Assembly: GCA_050187415.1 (NCBI GenBank) | Contig: JBFWXN010000007.1 | Location: 56,422-120,421, forward strand | Direction: 5' to 3' | Origin: Ga0077555 sp050187415 | GTDB lineage: Bacteria > Pseudomonadota > Alphaproteobacteria > Rhizobiales > Hyphomicrobiaceae | Length of the DNA: 64,000 nt | In this document: one piece after another, positions 54,497-63,048 of the stretch | How the letters are laid out: each line of letters opens with the position of its first letter | How positions within the stretch are numbered: the stretch's first letter is position 1 | The notes under the pieces: model-generated | The model's database searches: none | What the model was told of the DNA's origin: nothing | The model's input: the letters and a program-made list of their open reading frames with translations, nothing else | Translations under genes and position numbers: made by a program

Positions 54497-56509
54497 ATGG
54501 CATCCTCGCGCGACCTCTTCGGAAACGTGGCCCAGGACATGACCGACAAGACGACAAGCCGCGCCAGGAAGGCCGACGCATCGGAGGCCTATACCGCAGC
54601 CGATATCGAGGTGCTCGAGGGGCTCGAGCCGGTGCGGCGGCGGCCGGGCATGTATATCGGCGGCACCGACGAGAAGGCGATGCACCACCTCTTCGCCGAG
54701 GTGATCGACAACGCCATGGACGAGGCTGTCGCCGGCCACGCGAGCTTTATCGAGGTGCGGCTCGGCGCAGATGGGTTCCTGTCGGTGATCGACAATGGGC
54801 GCGGCATCCCGGTCGACCCGCACCCCAAGTTCCCGAAGAAGTCGGCGCTCGAAGTGATCATGTGTACGCTGCACGCTGGCGGCAAGTTCGACGGCAAGGC
54901 CTACAACACGTCGGGAGGTCTGCATGGCGTTGGCGTGTCGGTGGTGAATGCGCTCTCGGAAACGTGCGAGATCGAGGTCGCGCGTGGCCAGCAGCTCTAC
55001 CGGATGGTGTTTTCTCGCGGCACGCCCCAGACGAAACTCGAAAAACTCGGCTCGATCATGAACCGGCGCGGCACGACCGTGCGTTTCAAGCCGGACGAGC
55101 AAATCTTCGGCAAGGGCTGCGCCTTCAAGCCGGCCACGCTGCACAGGATGGCGCGCTCGAAGGCCTATCTGTTCGGCGGCGTCGAGATCCGCTGGGCCTG
55201 CGCCCAGGAGCTGATCACCGACGAGACGCCGGCTGAGGCATTGTTCCATTTTCCCGGGGGACTGAAGGACTACCTCACGCGCGAGAAGATCGACGGCAAA
55301 ACGCTGGTGACGAAGGATATTTTCTCGGGCCGGGTTGATAAGGAGCAGGGCCACGGCTCGGTCGAATGGGCGGTGTGCTGGGTCGCGAACGCGGACGGCG
55401 AGGCGCAGTCCTATTGCAACACCATTCCGACGCCTGAAGGGGGGACGCACGAAACCGGCCTGCGTAATGCGCTGATGAAAGGGCTGCGTGCCTACGGCGA
55501 GCTGACGAACAACAAGAAGGCGGGGCAAATTCTCGCCGAGGATGTGATGAGCACGGCGATGGCCATGCTCTCCGTGTTCATCCGCGAGCCGGAATTCCAG
55601 GGCCAGACCAAGAACAGGCTATCGACGGTCGAGGCGACGCGCATCGTCGAGACGGCGGTGCGCGATGCTTTCGACCATTGGCTGGCGGACAGCCCGCAAC
55701 AGGCGACCAGACTGCTCGAGTGGGCCATCGAGCAAGCGGAGGACCGCCAGCGGCGGCGGAAGGAAAAGGAGGTCTCGCGGCAGTCGGCGACGCGGAAGCT
55801 CCGGCTACCCGGCAAGCTGACGGATTGCTCGTCGACGTCGGGCGATACCGAGATATTTCTGGTCGAGGGCGATTCGGCCGGTGGCTCAGCCAAGCAGGCG
55901 CGAGATCCGAAGACGCAGGCCATTTTGCCGCTGAGGGGCAAGATCCTCAACGTGGCGAGCGCCACATCGGCGAAGCTCTCCCAGAACCAGCTTCTGTCCG
56001 ATCTGGTGCAGGCACTCGGCACGGGCACCGGCACCAAGTACCGTGACGAGGAGCTGCGATACGACCGGGTCATCATCATGACCGACGCCGACGTGGACGG
56101 AGCACACATCGCGTCGTTGCTCATGACCTTCTTTTATCAGGAGATGCGACCCCTCGTCGAAAAGGGGCACCTCTATCTGGCGGTTGCGCCGTTCTACAAG
56201 CTGACGCACGGGGCCAAGACCGTCTATGCAATCGACGACCACCACCGGGCAGAGCTGTTGAAGCGCGAGTTTCCGGCCAACGCGAAGGTTGCGATCGGGC
56301 GGTTCAAAGGCCTTGGCGAGATGAATCCGGCCGAGCTCAAGGCCACGACCATGGACCCCAAGGCGCGAACGCTGCTCCGCGTGGAGATCGCGGAAGGCGA
56401 TTTCGAGGCGGTCGCGGATACCGTCAACACGCTGATGGGAACCAAGCCGGAACTGCGCTTTCGTTTCATCCAGGACCGGGCCGCGTTTGCCAAGGATCTG
56501 GACGTCTAG
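54497..56509 (+). CDS. parE: DNA topoisomerase IV subunit B
   Basis: 670 residues from the ATG at 54497. The GHKL ATPase domain shows EVIDNAMDEAVAGH, DNGRGIPV and TSGGLHGVGVSVVNALS; the TOPRIM domain shows EGDSAGGSAKQARD and MTDADVDGAHI. Length and lack of a GyrB-type insert, with the KTQAILPLRGKILNV stretch, indicate ParE rather than GyrB. It decatenates daughter chromosomes with ParC. The C-terminus is the zinc-free type. Monocistronic, followed by a possible terminator unit. Confidence 0.95.
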   Translation: MASSRDLFGNVAQDMTDKTTSRARKADASEAYTAADIEVLEGLEPVRRRPGMYIGGTDEKAMHHLFAEVIDNAMDEAVAGHASFIEVRLGADGFLSVIDNGRGIPVDPHPKFPKKSALEVIMCTLHAGGKFDGKAYNTSGGLHGVGVSVVNALSETCEIEVARGQQLYRMVFSRGTPQTKLEKLGSIMNRRGTTVRFKPDEQIFGKGCAFKPATLHRMARSKAYLFGGVEIRWACAQELITDETPAEALFHFPGGLKDYLTREKIDGKTLVTKDIFSGRVDKEQGHGSVEWAVCWVANADGEAQSYCNTIPTPEGGTHETGLRNALMKGLRAYGELTNNKKAGQILAEDVMSTAMAMLSVFIREPEFQGQTKNRLSTVEATRIVETAVRDAFDHWLADSPQQATRLLEWAIEQAEDRQRRRKEKEVSRQSATRKLRLPGKLTDCSSTSGDTEIFLVEGDSAGGSAKQARDPKTQAILPLRGKILNVASATSAKLSQNQLLSDLVQALGTGTGTKYRDEELRYDRVIIMTDADVDGAHIASLLMTFFYQEMRPLVEKGHLYLAVAPFYKLTHGAKTVYAIDDHHRAELLKREFPANAKVAIGRFKGLGEMNPAELKATTMDPKARTLLRVEIAEGDFEAVADTVNTLMGTKPELRFRFIQDRAAFAKDLDV

Positions 56510-56565
56510 GCAGCCGGTTTTGCGGCGGCATGACCGCCCCCGACGAACGACGCCGACCGGAGTGG

Positions 56566-56594
56566 TTGATTGTTAACGCTTCGGTGGCTATGGT
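56566..56594 (+). promoter_or_regulatory. Candidate sigma-70 promoter of the leader/ACT-protein transcript
   Basis: TTGATT (56566-56571), a 17-base spacer and TATGGT (56589-56594). The predicted start lies at about 56601, which is the A of an ATG, so the RNA would be leaderless. Confidence 0.45.
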
Positions 56595-56600
56595 ACGCAT

Positions 56601-56651
56601 ATGGATCTTGCTCTTGCACACGTCATTCGAATTAAGGCCCCGGCTGCCTGA
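56601..56651 (+). CDS. Possible 16-residue leader peptide
   Basis: The frame from ATG 56601 encodes MDLALAHVIRIKAPAA and stops at TGA 56649-56651, inside the loop of a terminator hairpin. Two Leu, one Val and two Ile codons are in the first eleven positions, as in branched-chain amino-acid attenuators, but the run is not long and Ala is also frequent. Translation would begin on a leaderless RNA, as is known for trpL of Sinorhizobium. Speculative. Confidence 0.35.
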   Translation: MDLALAHVIRIKAPAA

Positions 56652-56677
56652 GGGCACCGGGAACGCGCGCCTTTTTT
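56634..56677 (+). terminator. Rho-independent terminator, possibly an attenuator
   Basis: Nested stems AAGGC/GCCTT, CCCGG/CCGGG and TGCC/GGCA fold 56634-56673, and TTTTTT at 56672-56677 follows. A 7-base bulge lies on the 3' side. It stands 32 bases upstream of the ACT-like gene, so it may end a short RNA from 56601 or control read-through; it may also just end parE transcription. Confidence 0.55.
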
Positions 56678-56709
56678 CGTTGGAAACGTGTCTGCGAAGA
56701 GCCTGCATC

Positions 56710-57027
56710 ATGCCATCCTCATTTTCTACGTCACCTTCAGCTCAATCCACCCGTGGTGTCGATGTCGAGGCCACGTCGGTTAGTGCACGCTTTCTTGTGC
56801 AGGGGCCAACCGATCCGTCGCTTCTTCCGCGGTTGATCGAGCCGTTCGCCAAGCTCGGGACCGTGCCAAGCCGTGTGCATGCCTCGCGCGAATCGGGTGA
56901 TGGGACCCTGATGACGGTCGACCTGCGGCTCGGTGATGTCGCTCCGCGCGTGGCGGAATTGGTGGAGCTTTCGCTTCGCCGCGTGATCGGCGTCAGCCAG
57001 CTGATCGCGGTGATCGAGCCAGTTTGA
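56710..57027 (+). CDS. Small ACT-like domain protein
   Basis: 105 residues from the ATG at 56710. After a Ser-rich N-terminus of about 25 residues comes a single ACT-like fold (VSARFLVQGPTDPSLLPRLI, then PFAKLGTVPSRVHAS, and VIGVSQLIAVIEPV at the end), similar in pattern to the regulatory domain of acetolactate synthase small subunits. Codon bias is strong only after about codon 20, so the start may be later. It may bind an amino acid; upstream lies a leader-peptide/terminator unit. Weak ribosome site. Confidence 0.6.
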   Translation: MPSSFSTSPSAQSTRGVDVEATSVSARFLVQGPTDPSLLPRLIEPFAKLGTVPSRVHASRESGDGTLMTVDLRLGDVAPRVAELVELSLRRVIGVSQLIAVIEPV

Positions 57028-57145
57028 GGCTGGTTCAGATCGACGGGCTGCCAGTCGCTCGCCGGTTGCATGGCCCCTGGTCCCCCTGGTCAACGCGCCA
57101 CGACGCCTGTAAGTCGATGACGGTGGCGGGACAGGGAGCGGTTGG

Positions 57146-57559
57146 ATGCGCGGTACGCGCGATTGGCAGAATGCGGCGGCGCCCAGTCTCGCCGATATCG
57201 AGGCGCTGACGGCCGACGCGTGGGATCGGTTGCCGTCGGAGTTTCGGCAACTGTGCCGCGACATCGTGTTTCGGGTCGAGGATTTTGCAAGCGACGACGT
57301 CCTCGACGAATTGGATATCGAGGACCCGTTCGAGTTGATGGGGCTGTACAAGGGCGTCAGTCTCGATCGCAAGAGCGTGCTCGATCAACCCCTCGAGCCC
57401 GACATGGTCTTTTTGTACCGTCGGGCGATCCTTGACTCCTGGGCTGAAAGCGACGAGACGCTAGGCCATCTTGTCACCCATGTTCTCGTGCACGAGATCG
57501 GCCACCATTTCGGACTCTCGGATGCCGACATGGAGGCGATTGAAGCCGAAGCAAGCTGA
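57146..57559 (+). CDS. Metallopeptidase-family (zincin, minimal gluzincin) protein
   Basis: 137 residues from the ATG at 57146, with GGGAG upstream. The C-terminal HEIGHHFGLSDADMEAIE supplies the two zinc histidines and an Asp or Glu third ligand of the zincin_1 domain family. No signal peptide, so cytoplasmic. Family members are small and mostly uncharacterised; the fold is known to bind zinc. It stands 163 bases before another HExxH gene of a different type. Confidence 0.85.
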   Translation: MRGTRDWQNAAAPSLADIEALTADAWDRLPSEFRQLCRDIVFRVEDFASDDVLDELDIEDPFELMGLYKGVSLDRKSVLDQPLEPDMVFLYRRAILDSWAESDETLGHLVTHVLVHEIGHHFGLSDADMEAIEAEAS

Positions 57560-57721
57560 GTGGCTTCGCGGTGTGGTGCTCAATGCGCCGGTGCGAGATG
57601 TGGCGTGAGAGACGCGGTGCTGAGTCCAAGTGAAAGGTGGGACTTTCACGGGTTGCGGCACGGTCGCTGCGAGACGACATTGCAGAGCAGGTTCGGGCAT
57701 TGTTCGAGAAAGGGGGCCGGG

Positions 57722-58252
57722 GTGCTGCGGTATTTTGGACGGTGGCCCGTTGCGGGCCTCGCAACGGCAACTGCCCTCTGCGCGATCCTCGCCGCCGTCC
57801 CGTCGCCGAGCGCGGCTGGACCAACGCCGGAGGAATACGTGGCGCATGTGGGCGGCGACGCGAAAATCGTCAGCCCCGGAGAGCTGCGCCTCGATGGCCA
57901 CCGCATGACCTGCGGTCAGCGTCCGACCGTCATCGACAATCAACTCGACGACTACGGCGCGGCGTATCCGGGTTTTCTGATCCTGAACCCGAAGTTGATC
58001 CATCGCGTGCCGACGGTCGTCAAGAAGTGGATCTTCGCACACGAGTGCGGCCACCAATTTCGCGGCCCCGATGAGGAGACGGCTGATTGCTTTGCCGTTC
58101 AGCGCGGACGTCGCCAGGGCTGGCTCGATGCAACGGGCCTCGATGAAATATGCCGTTTCATCAGCCCTGCGAAGGGCGACAGCATGCACTTTTCAGGTTC
58201 GCATCGGTGCGAGGCGATGCGGCAGTGCTTCACCGATCCGCGAATCAGATGA
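57722..58252 (+). CDS. Exported HExxH zinc-peptidase-like protein
   Basis: 176 residues from a GTG at 57722, preceded by AGGGGG; the longer frame to 57560 has no start site. The N-terminal signal (GLATATALCAILAAVPSPSA) marks export. The zinc motif HECGHQF is followed by DEETADCFAVQRGRRQGWL, in which Glu or Asp may be the third ligand. Four or more Cys (MTCGQRP, EICRF, RCEAMRQCF) point to disulfides. I do not recognise a named family. Confidence 0.78.
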   Translation: MLRYFGRWPVAGLATATALCAILAAVPSPSAAGPTPEEYVAHVGGDAKIVSPGELRLDGHRMTCGQRPTVIDNQLDDYGAAYPGFLILNPKLIHRVPTVVKKWIFAHECGHQFRGPDEETADCFAVQRGRRQGWLDATGLDEICRFISPAKGDSMHFSGSHRCEAMRQCFTDPRIR

Positions 58253-58296
58253 CGGTCGGCCGCCCAATCCGGCCATCGCGACAGCAATGAACGAGA

Positions 58297-58509
58297 TTAC
58301 GTGCGCGGTGGCGCTGCCTCGACCGGCGGCCGATTGTCGGCCGGGACATAGAAGTATCCGCCGACGGCCAGTCCGGCCAAAATGACCATGAGTGTTCCGA
58401 TCACCAACACCCGGAGATTGGTCGAACGGCCAGATGCCTGACGCGATTCGGTGGTGGTCAAATCCGCTGGATGAGCATCGGAATGCTTGTGTCGGTCCAA
58501 CTGATCCAT
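58297..58509 (-). CDS. Small single-span membrane protein
   Basis: 70 residues with a good ribosome site, GGAGGTGACGT, before the ATG. A polar N-terminus rich in His, Asp, Ser and Thr is followed by one membrane span (about 33-54, LRVLVIGTLMVILAGLAVGG) and a Pro-rich periplasmic tail. No family recognised. Confidence 0.72.
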   Translation of the reverse strand: MDQLDRHKHSDAHPADLTTTESRQASGRSTNLRVLVIGTLMVILAGLAVGGYFYVPADNRPPVEAAPPRT

Positions 58510-58624
58510 ACGTCACCTCCAATGGCTTCGAGGCGCACCGCTCTGCACCCGGTCGCTGCGCCGAAAGTCCTGATGTGACCTGTTGAACGCTTACGTCAGG
58601 CGATAGTTGCCGCGTGGCGCGGTT

Positions 58625-59272
58625 TCATTCACTGGCCTGTTTTGCCTTGGCTTCGGGCTCCGGCTCGACTTGGGTTGCCAGGATGCGACTCGGCCGCGCG
58701 GGCTTCGGGTGAAGTTCAACCAGCTTCAGGCCGAGGCTGAGCAGCGCGGCGCTCACGGGCAAAACGAGGAAGGTGGCGAGCTCCTGCCAATCCATCGTTC
58801 TGCGCTGACCCTGGAACGCTTCGAGGGCATTGCGAAGAAAAAGTACGAAGAGAACGACGATGATGACTTCGGCGACGACCTGCTTGAGCTGACCGATCTC
58901 TCGAACGCGCAGGAGCGACGGAAGAGCCGGATCGTGGTCGCGGCTTTCCGGCCGGATGAACAGCGAATAAACCCCGTAGCCGAAATAGAGGAGTACGATC
59001 GCGATCAGAAAACGGTCGAGCGCCTCGATCACCATGATCATCGATGCGGTGGATGGAGCGACTTTGGGCGTCTCGGGCGTGTGCCCGACGATAAGGACAC
59101 CGTAGGCCTGCACGATATTGACCAGGCCGAGCATAAACATGAGGACGGCTCCGCCCAGGGAGCCGATGGCAGCCGCGCCCGCCAGGAAGCGCGAAACGAG
59201 GATGAGCTTTCGCTCGAGGCCGCGCGTAGCCGTGCTCTCCGATGCTTCTGAGCCTGTCGGCTGATCCTGCAT
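58625..59272 (-). CDS. YqhA-family membrane protein (UPF0114)
   Basis: 215 residues with four membrane spans: about 27-48, 76-100, 130-150 and 168-186. The stretch EALDRFLIAIVLLYFGYGVY and the following FIRPE are typical of YqhA/UPF0114. Function not established. The C-terminus is Pro/Glu/Ala-rich. It stands alone on the strand. Confidence 0.87.
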   Translation of the reverse strand: MQDQPTGSEASESTATRGLERKLILVSRFLAGAAAIGSLGGAVLMFMLGLVNIVQAYGVLIVGHTPETPKVAPSTASMIMVIEALDRFLIAIVLLYFGYGVYSLFIRPESRDHDPALPSLLRVREIGQLKQVVAEVIIVVLFVLFLRNALEAFQGQRRTMDWQELATFLVLPVSAALLSLGLKLVELHPKPARPSRILATQVEPEPEAKAKQASE

Positions 59273-59419
59273 ATGTCGACTTCCCGGCCACGCGCGGACG
59301 GCCTGCTTGCGCGGTTCCGCAAGAGATTAAATCGCCGGCTTTCGTTCCGGTTCCACAGAGATTTCGAATCTCACCGCCCGCAGGAGCGATCGGCGACACT
59401 CGAGTGGAGGATTGCAGCG

Positions 59420-59989
59420 TCAATCGCGCGGGGCGAAGAGAGGTAAGCGTTCGATCGCATTCGCGCGTTCCAATTCGAGCAGGCGTTGTTTGGTGGCGAT
59501 ACCGCCAGGGGCGGAGAACCCGTGCAACGCATTGCCACTCGCCAGCACACGATGGCACGGCATGATGACAGGCACGGGGTTGCGGCCCATCGCCTGACCG
59601 ACCACCCGAGCTGCGCCCGGTACCCCGAGCAAACGTGCGAGATCGCCGTAAGTGACGGTCTCGCCCCAAGGGATGCGCCGGGCTGCCGCGTAGACGTCGA
59701 GGTGGAACTGCGGCCGGTCTCCGAAATCGATCGCCACGCCGGAGAACTTGGTCGGCCGACCAGAGAAGTAGGCGCCAAGCTCGTCAACTACCGCGGCGAT
59801 CTCGTCTGTCAGAGGGCCGGTCCAGGCGCGACGCCCGTAGAGCGCGAGCCGGCGCTCGGTTTCCGCAGGCGTGGGCTCGGGAAGCTGGAGGCGCGTCAGG
59901 CCTCGAGCGTTCCAAGCGATGCCACAGCTGCCGAAAGGCGTCTCGAGAAGGAGATACCACTCGGCGCGGCGCTCCTGCGGCTCGGTCAT
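59420..59989 (-). CDS. ogt: Methylated-DNA-protein-cysteine methyltransferase
   Basis: 189 residues from the ATG at 59989, preceded by GGAG; a longer frame to 60091 is not needed. It repairs O6-alkylguanine by moving the alkyl group to Cys145 in the signature VIMPCHRV. GETVTYGDLARLLG is the DNA-binding recognition helix region. Single-domain, without AdaA parts, so of Ogt type. Located 114 bases after the DUF1127 gene on the same strand. Confidence 0.93.
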   Translation of the reverse strand: MTEPQERRAEWYLLLETPFGSCGIAWNARGLTRLQLPEPTPAETERRLALYGRRAWTGPLTDEIAAVVDELGAYFSGRPTKFSGVAIDFGDRPQFHLDVYAAARRIPWGETVTYGDLARLLGVPGAARVVGQAMGRNPVPVIMPCHRVLASGNALHGFSAPGGIATKQRLLELERANAIERLPLFAPRD

Positions 59990-60103
59990 GGCGTGCTCCA
60001 GCCGGCGGGTCTCCCAGTGCACTACCGCAGCGGGCCGGCGAGAACCAGCCTCCTGCACCGAATTGGCGGTGTTGATTGCAATGTCTCGCATTGGCGCCGC
60101 ACC

Positions 60104-60376
60104 TCAATAGAGTTGGTCGTAGTGCACGCGATGCTCCGCGGCCCGCGTCGTGACGACGGAACCGATCTCCGAGCGATCGATGCCGATGTCGTGCAATGTG
60201 CGGTCATCGAGGCCCTCGAGGATCTTCCGCGTGAGGTTCGCGCGGCGGCGGGCGAGCAGGCCTGCCCAGAGCAAGGCAACGCCGCCGGTGATAGCTCCGA
60301 GCGGCCCGGCGCCAGGTTGCGCGGCTGTCGAGTAGAATTTCGAGGGCGACGGCGTGAGGCTCATGATCCGTGACAT
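60104..60376 (-). CDS. DUF1127 (YjiS-like) protein
   Basis: 90 residues from the ATG at 60376 with AGGA upstream. The C-terminal 45 residues form the DUF1127 domain (RKILEGLDDRTLHDIGIDRSEI), an Arg-rich helix-loop motif seen in small alphaproteobacterial proteins linked to phosphate, stress and sRNA handling. The N-terminus has a hydrophobic stretch (LGAITGGVALLWAGLLARR). It is divergent from the WYL regulator and shares its control region with two palindromes. Confidence 0.85.
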   Translation of the reverse strand: MSRIMSLTPSPSKFYSTAAQPGAGPLGAITGGVALLWAGLLARRRANLTRKILEGLDDRTLHDIGIDRSEIGSVVTTRAAEHRVHYDQLY

Positions 60377-60452
60377 GTCGCTTGTCCTGTTCTCTGTTCT
60401 TGTCGGCCGGACAAGATGTTCGCCCGGCGTGCGGGCACTATGCGAGAGTGGC

Positions 60453-60472
60453 CCTGACAGCATTCTGTCAGG
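60453..60472. promoter_or_regulatory. Palindromic operator 1 of the WYL regulator
   Basis: CCTGACAG-CATT-CTGTCAGG, a perfect 8-bp inverted repeat with a 4-base spacer. It lies in the divergent region between the DUF1127 gene and the regulator. Palindromes of the TGACA/TGTCA type are known for YafY-like regulators. Confidence 0.7.
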
Positions 60473-60483
60473 AGGGTCTGGCG

Positions 60484-60509
60484 GCTCCTGACAGCGTGTT
60501 GTCAGGAGC
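60484..60509. promoter_or_regulatory. Palindromic operator 2 of the WYL regulator
   Basis: GCTCCTGACA, six bases, TGTCAGGAGC: a perfect 10-bp inverted repeat. Its centre is 34 bases, about three helical turns, from that of operator 1, so both sites face the same side of the DNA. It ends 48 bases before the regulator start, suggesting autoregulation. Confidence 0.72.
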
Positions 60510-60557
60510 GATGAGGTAGAGCGGGCAGGCGCCTGCACCAGCCCAAGGAGACGCGCC

Positions 60558-61283
60558 GTGCGCCGTGCCGACCGTCTGTTCGAGATCATCCAGCACCTGC
60601 GCCGCAAACCGACGGTGAAGGCGCGGGAATTGAGTCAATCCCTCGAAGTCTCCGAGCGCACGATCTATCGCGACGTTCGCGATCTGATGGCATCCGGCGT
60701 TCCGATCGAGGGCGAGGCGGGTGTCGGCTATGTCCTCCGGGCCGGCTACGATCTTCCCCCGCTGATGTTCAAGGAACAGGAGATCGAGGCGCTGGTGCTT
60801 GGGGCGCGCATCGTCGAGGCTTCGGCCGACCAGGAACTGGCCGCGGCAGCGACCGATGCGATTGCAAAAATCGAGGCGGTCATCCCCGAGGGACTGCGAA
60901 GCTACATGGCGGCAACGGCGCTGTTGGCGCCGCCCGCCTACTACATGGAGCCGTTGTCTTTCGATCTAGCCGACCTGCGCCGTGCCATCAGGGGGCAGCT
61001 GAAGGTCGGATTTCGCTATCGCGATGTGCTCAACCGCAGCAGCGAGCGCACCGTGCGGCCGCTTTCGCTCGCTTACTTCGGTCCGGTCTGGATGCTGGCG
61101 GCCTGGTGCGAGCTGAGAGAAGATTTCCGCACTTTCCGCCTTGATCGCATGCGTGACTTCTCGGTGACGGGCGTGCGGTTTCAAAACGAGCGTGGCAAGA
61201 GCCTTCACGAGTTTCTCAAGCGGCCGCAGACTTGGACCAGGGGGGCTCTCAGCGGTGACGGCGACACGGTTTCCGACGGATAG
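60558..61283 (+). CDS. YafY-family WYL-domain transcriptional regulator
   Basis: 241 residues from a GTG preceded by AAGGAG at seven bases. N-terminal winged helix-turn-helix (RRADRLFEIIQHLRRKPTVK, then RELSQSLEVSERTIYRDV) followed by a WYL ligand-binding domain (around residues 140-210, YFGPVWMLAAWCELREDFR) and a short tail. It most likely binds the two palindromes upstream and controls itself and DUF1127. The signal it senses is unknown. Confidence 0.92.
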   Translation: MRRADRLFEIIQHLRRKPTVKARELSQSLEVSERTIYRDVRDLMASGVPIEGEAGVGYVLRAGYDLPPLMFKEQEIEALVLGARIVEASADQELAAAATDAIAKIEAVIPEGLRSYMAATALLAPPAYYMEPLSFDLADLRRAIRGQLKVGFRYRDVLNRSSERTVRPLSLAYFGPVWMLAAWCELREDFRTFRLDRMRDFSVTGVRFQNERGKSLHEFLKRPQTWTRGALSGDGDTVSDG

Positions 61284-61508
61284 AAAAGCGCTGGTCAGTG
61301 AGCTGTCAACAGGGGTGCAACCGGGCCGTGCCGCCGCTGGTTGCCAGTCCCCCGGGCGGCGAGTAAGAGTACGCGCCGAAGAGCTTGCCCGAAGGGCCGG
61401 AAACGACTCGGATCGTGGTGGACGAGCCACTGGTCCGGGCGGCGGGGCACAGCGTGTATCCGATCAGTGATGTTCGGGTTCTCGAGGGGCGCTTGCGCGG
61501 GACGGCCA

Positions 61509-62771
61509 ATGGCTACCCTGGTTATGAAATTCGGCGGCACGTCGGTCGCCAACGTCGAACGCATCCGCAACGTGGCTGCCCACGTCAAGCGCGAGGTGGA
61601 GGCTGGCAACAAGGTGGCTGTCGTGGTTTCGGCAATGGCCGGCACCACGAACCAGCTTGTGGCGCTGGTTCGCGAGGCATCCCTGCTGCACGACGCCCGC
61701 GAATACGATGCCGTGGTGGCGTCGGGCGAGTGCGTCACGGCGGGCCTGCTCGCGATCGTCCTGCAATCGATCGGGATTCAGGCACGTTCCTGGCAGGGCT
61801 GGCAAATTCCCGTTGTGACGGACCAGGCGCACGGTGCGGCACGAATCGTGGATATTGCCGGGGGCAAACTGATCGAGCGCCTGGATGCCGGCGAGGTGGC
61901 CGTGGTCACAGGGTTCCAGGGCGTGGAGCCCACGCGCAATCGCATTTCGACCCTTGGCCGCGGGGGCTCGGATACCAGTGCAGTCGCGCTCGCCGTCGCA
62001 TTGAAGGCTGACCTTTGCGACATCTACACCGACGTTGACGGCGTCTACACCACAGATCCCCGTATCGTGCCAAAGGCCCGACGGCTGCCCAAAATCTCAT
62101 ACGAAGAGATGCTGGAGATGGCATCGTTGGGCTCGAAGGTCTTGCAAACTCGATCGGTCGAGCTTGCTATGGTGTACCGGATGCGGACGCGCGTGCTTTC
62201 GAGTTTCGTGCTGCCGGACCAGATGAAGCCGGCGAGACCGGACACCTGGGACGAAATTGGAACCATTGTTTGCGACGAGGACGAGATCGTGGAGACCCAG
62301 GTCGTCAGCGGCATCGCCTATTCCAAGGACGAGGCCAAGGTCACGCTACGGGGGATCGCCGATCGACCGGGCGTGGCTGCCGCCATATTCGGCCCGCTGT
62401 CGGACGCCAACATCAACGTCGACATGATCGTCCAGAATGTTTCTTCCGATGCGCGTTCGACCGATATGACATTCACCGTTTTGCAAGTCGAGCTTCCCAG
62501 AGCGCTCGAGGTGCTGAAGTCGGCGCGTACGACCATAGGGGAATGCGAGCTCGAGAGCTCGGCGGATGTGGTCAAGATTTCGGTGATCGGCATCGGCATG
62601 CGAAGTCATGCCGGGGTGGCGGCGCGCATGTTCACCGCACTGGCGAGTAAAGGCATCAATATCCTCGCCATTACCACCTCCGAGATCAAGATCAGCGTGT
62701 TGATCGATGCCGCTTATTCCGAACTGGCGGTGCGGACGCTGCACTCGCTCTACGGTCTCGACGCGGACTGA
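61509..62771 (+). CDS. lysC: Aspartate kinase
   Basis: 420 residues from the ATG at 61509; a longer in-frame stretch upstream to 61341 is noncoding. It phosphorylates aspartate at the head of the Lys/Thr/Met pathway. KFGGTSVANVERIRN at the N-terminus, FDT-type GRGGSDTSAVALA, and two ACT domains (VTLRGIADRPGVAAAIF and VISVIGIGMRSHAGVAARM-like stretches) for feedback control are clear. The same gene order, lysC then ptsP, is common in Rhizobiales. Confidence 0.96.
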   Translation: MATLVMKFGGTSVANVERIRNVAAHVKREVEAGNKVAVVVSAMAGTTNQLVALVREASLLHDAREYDAVVASGECVTAGLLAIVLQSIGIQARSWQGWQIPVVTDQAHGAARIVDIAGGKLIERLDAGEVAVVTGFQGVEPTRNRISTLGRGGSDTSAVALAVALKADLCDIYTDVDGVYTTDPRIVPKARRLPKISYEEMLEMASLGSKVLQTRSVELAMVYRMRTRVLSSFVLPDQMKPARPDTWDEIGTIVCDEDEIVETQVVSGIAYSKDEAKVTLRGIADRPGVAAAIFGPLSDANINVDMIVQNVSSDARSTDMTFTVLQVELPRALEVLKSARTTIGECELESSADVVKISVIGIGMRSHAGVAARMFTALASKGINILAITTSEIKISVLIDAAYSELAVRTLHSLYGLDAD

Positions 62772-63048
62772 CGTCCGTCGGGCCGAGGTGCATCTCGCCG
62801 CGGCCGCGGATCGGGCCGTGTGCCATGGGGGCCGCGATCGGTCGCGTGGCACGGCGGCTTGCCTGCGGAAGGGGCCGTCGGGTCGAAGCCGAAGACCATT
62901 CGTCGAGAGTGCAGCCGGCCCGAACATTGCCCGCTTTCTTGTGCCAGCAACATTCTGCCGGCATTCGGAGCTGCAATTCTAAGTTCTTCTTTGCCGTCAG
63001 TGCGCCAGAACGCTTGACTGAACGGTCGCCAACGGGCTCATTCGAAAC

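Noticed and set aside
54152..55528. 458-codon frame opposite parE
   Set aside because: Shadow of the ATPase domain of ParE.
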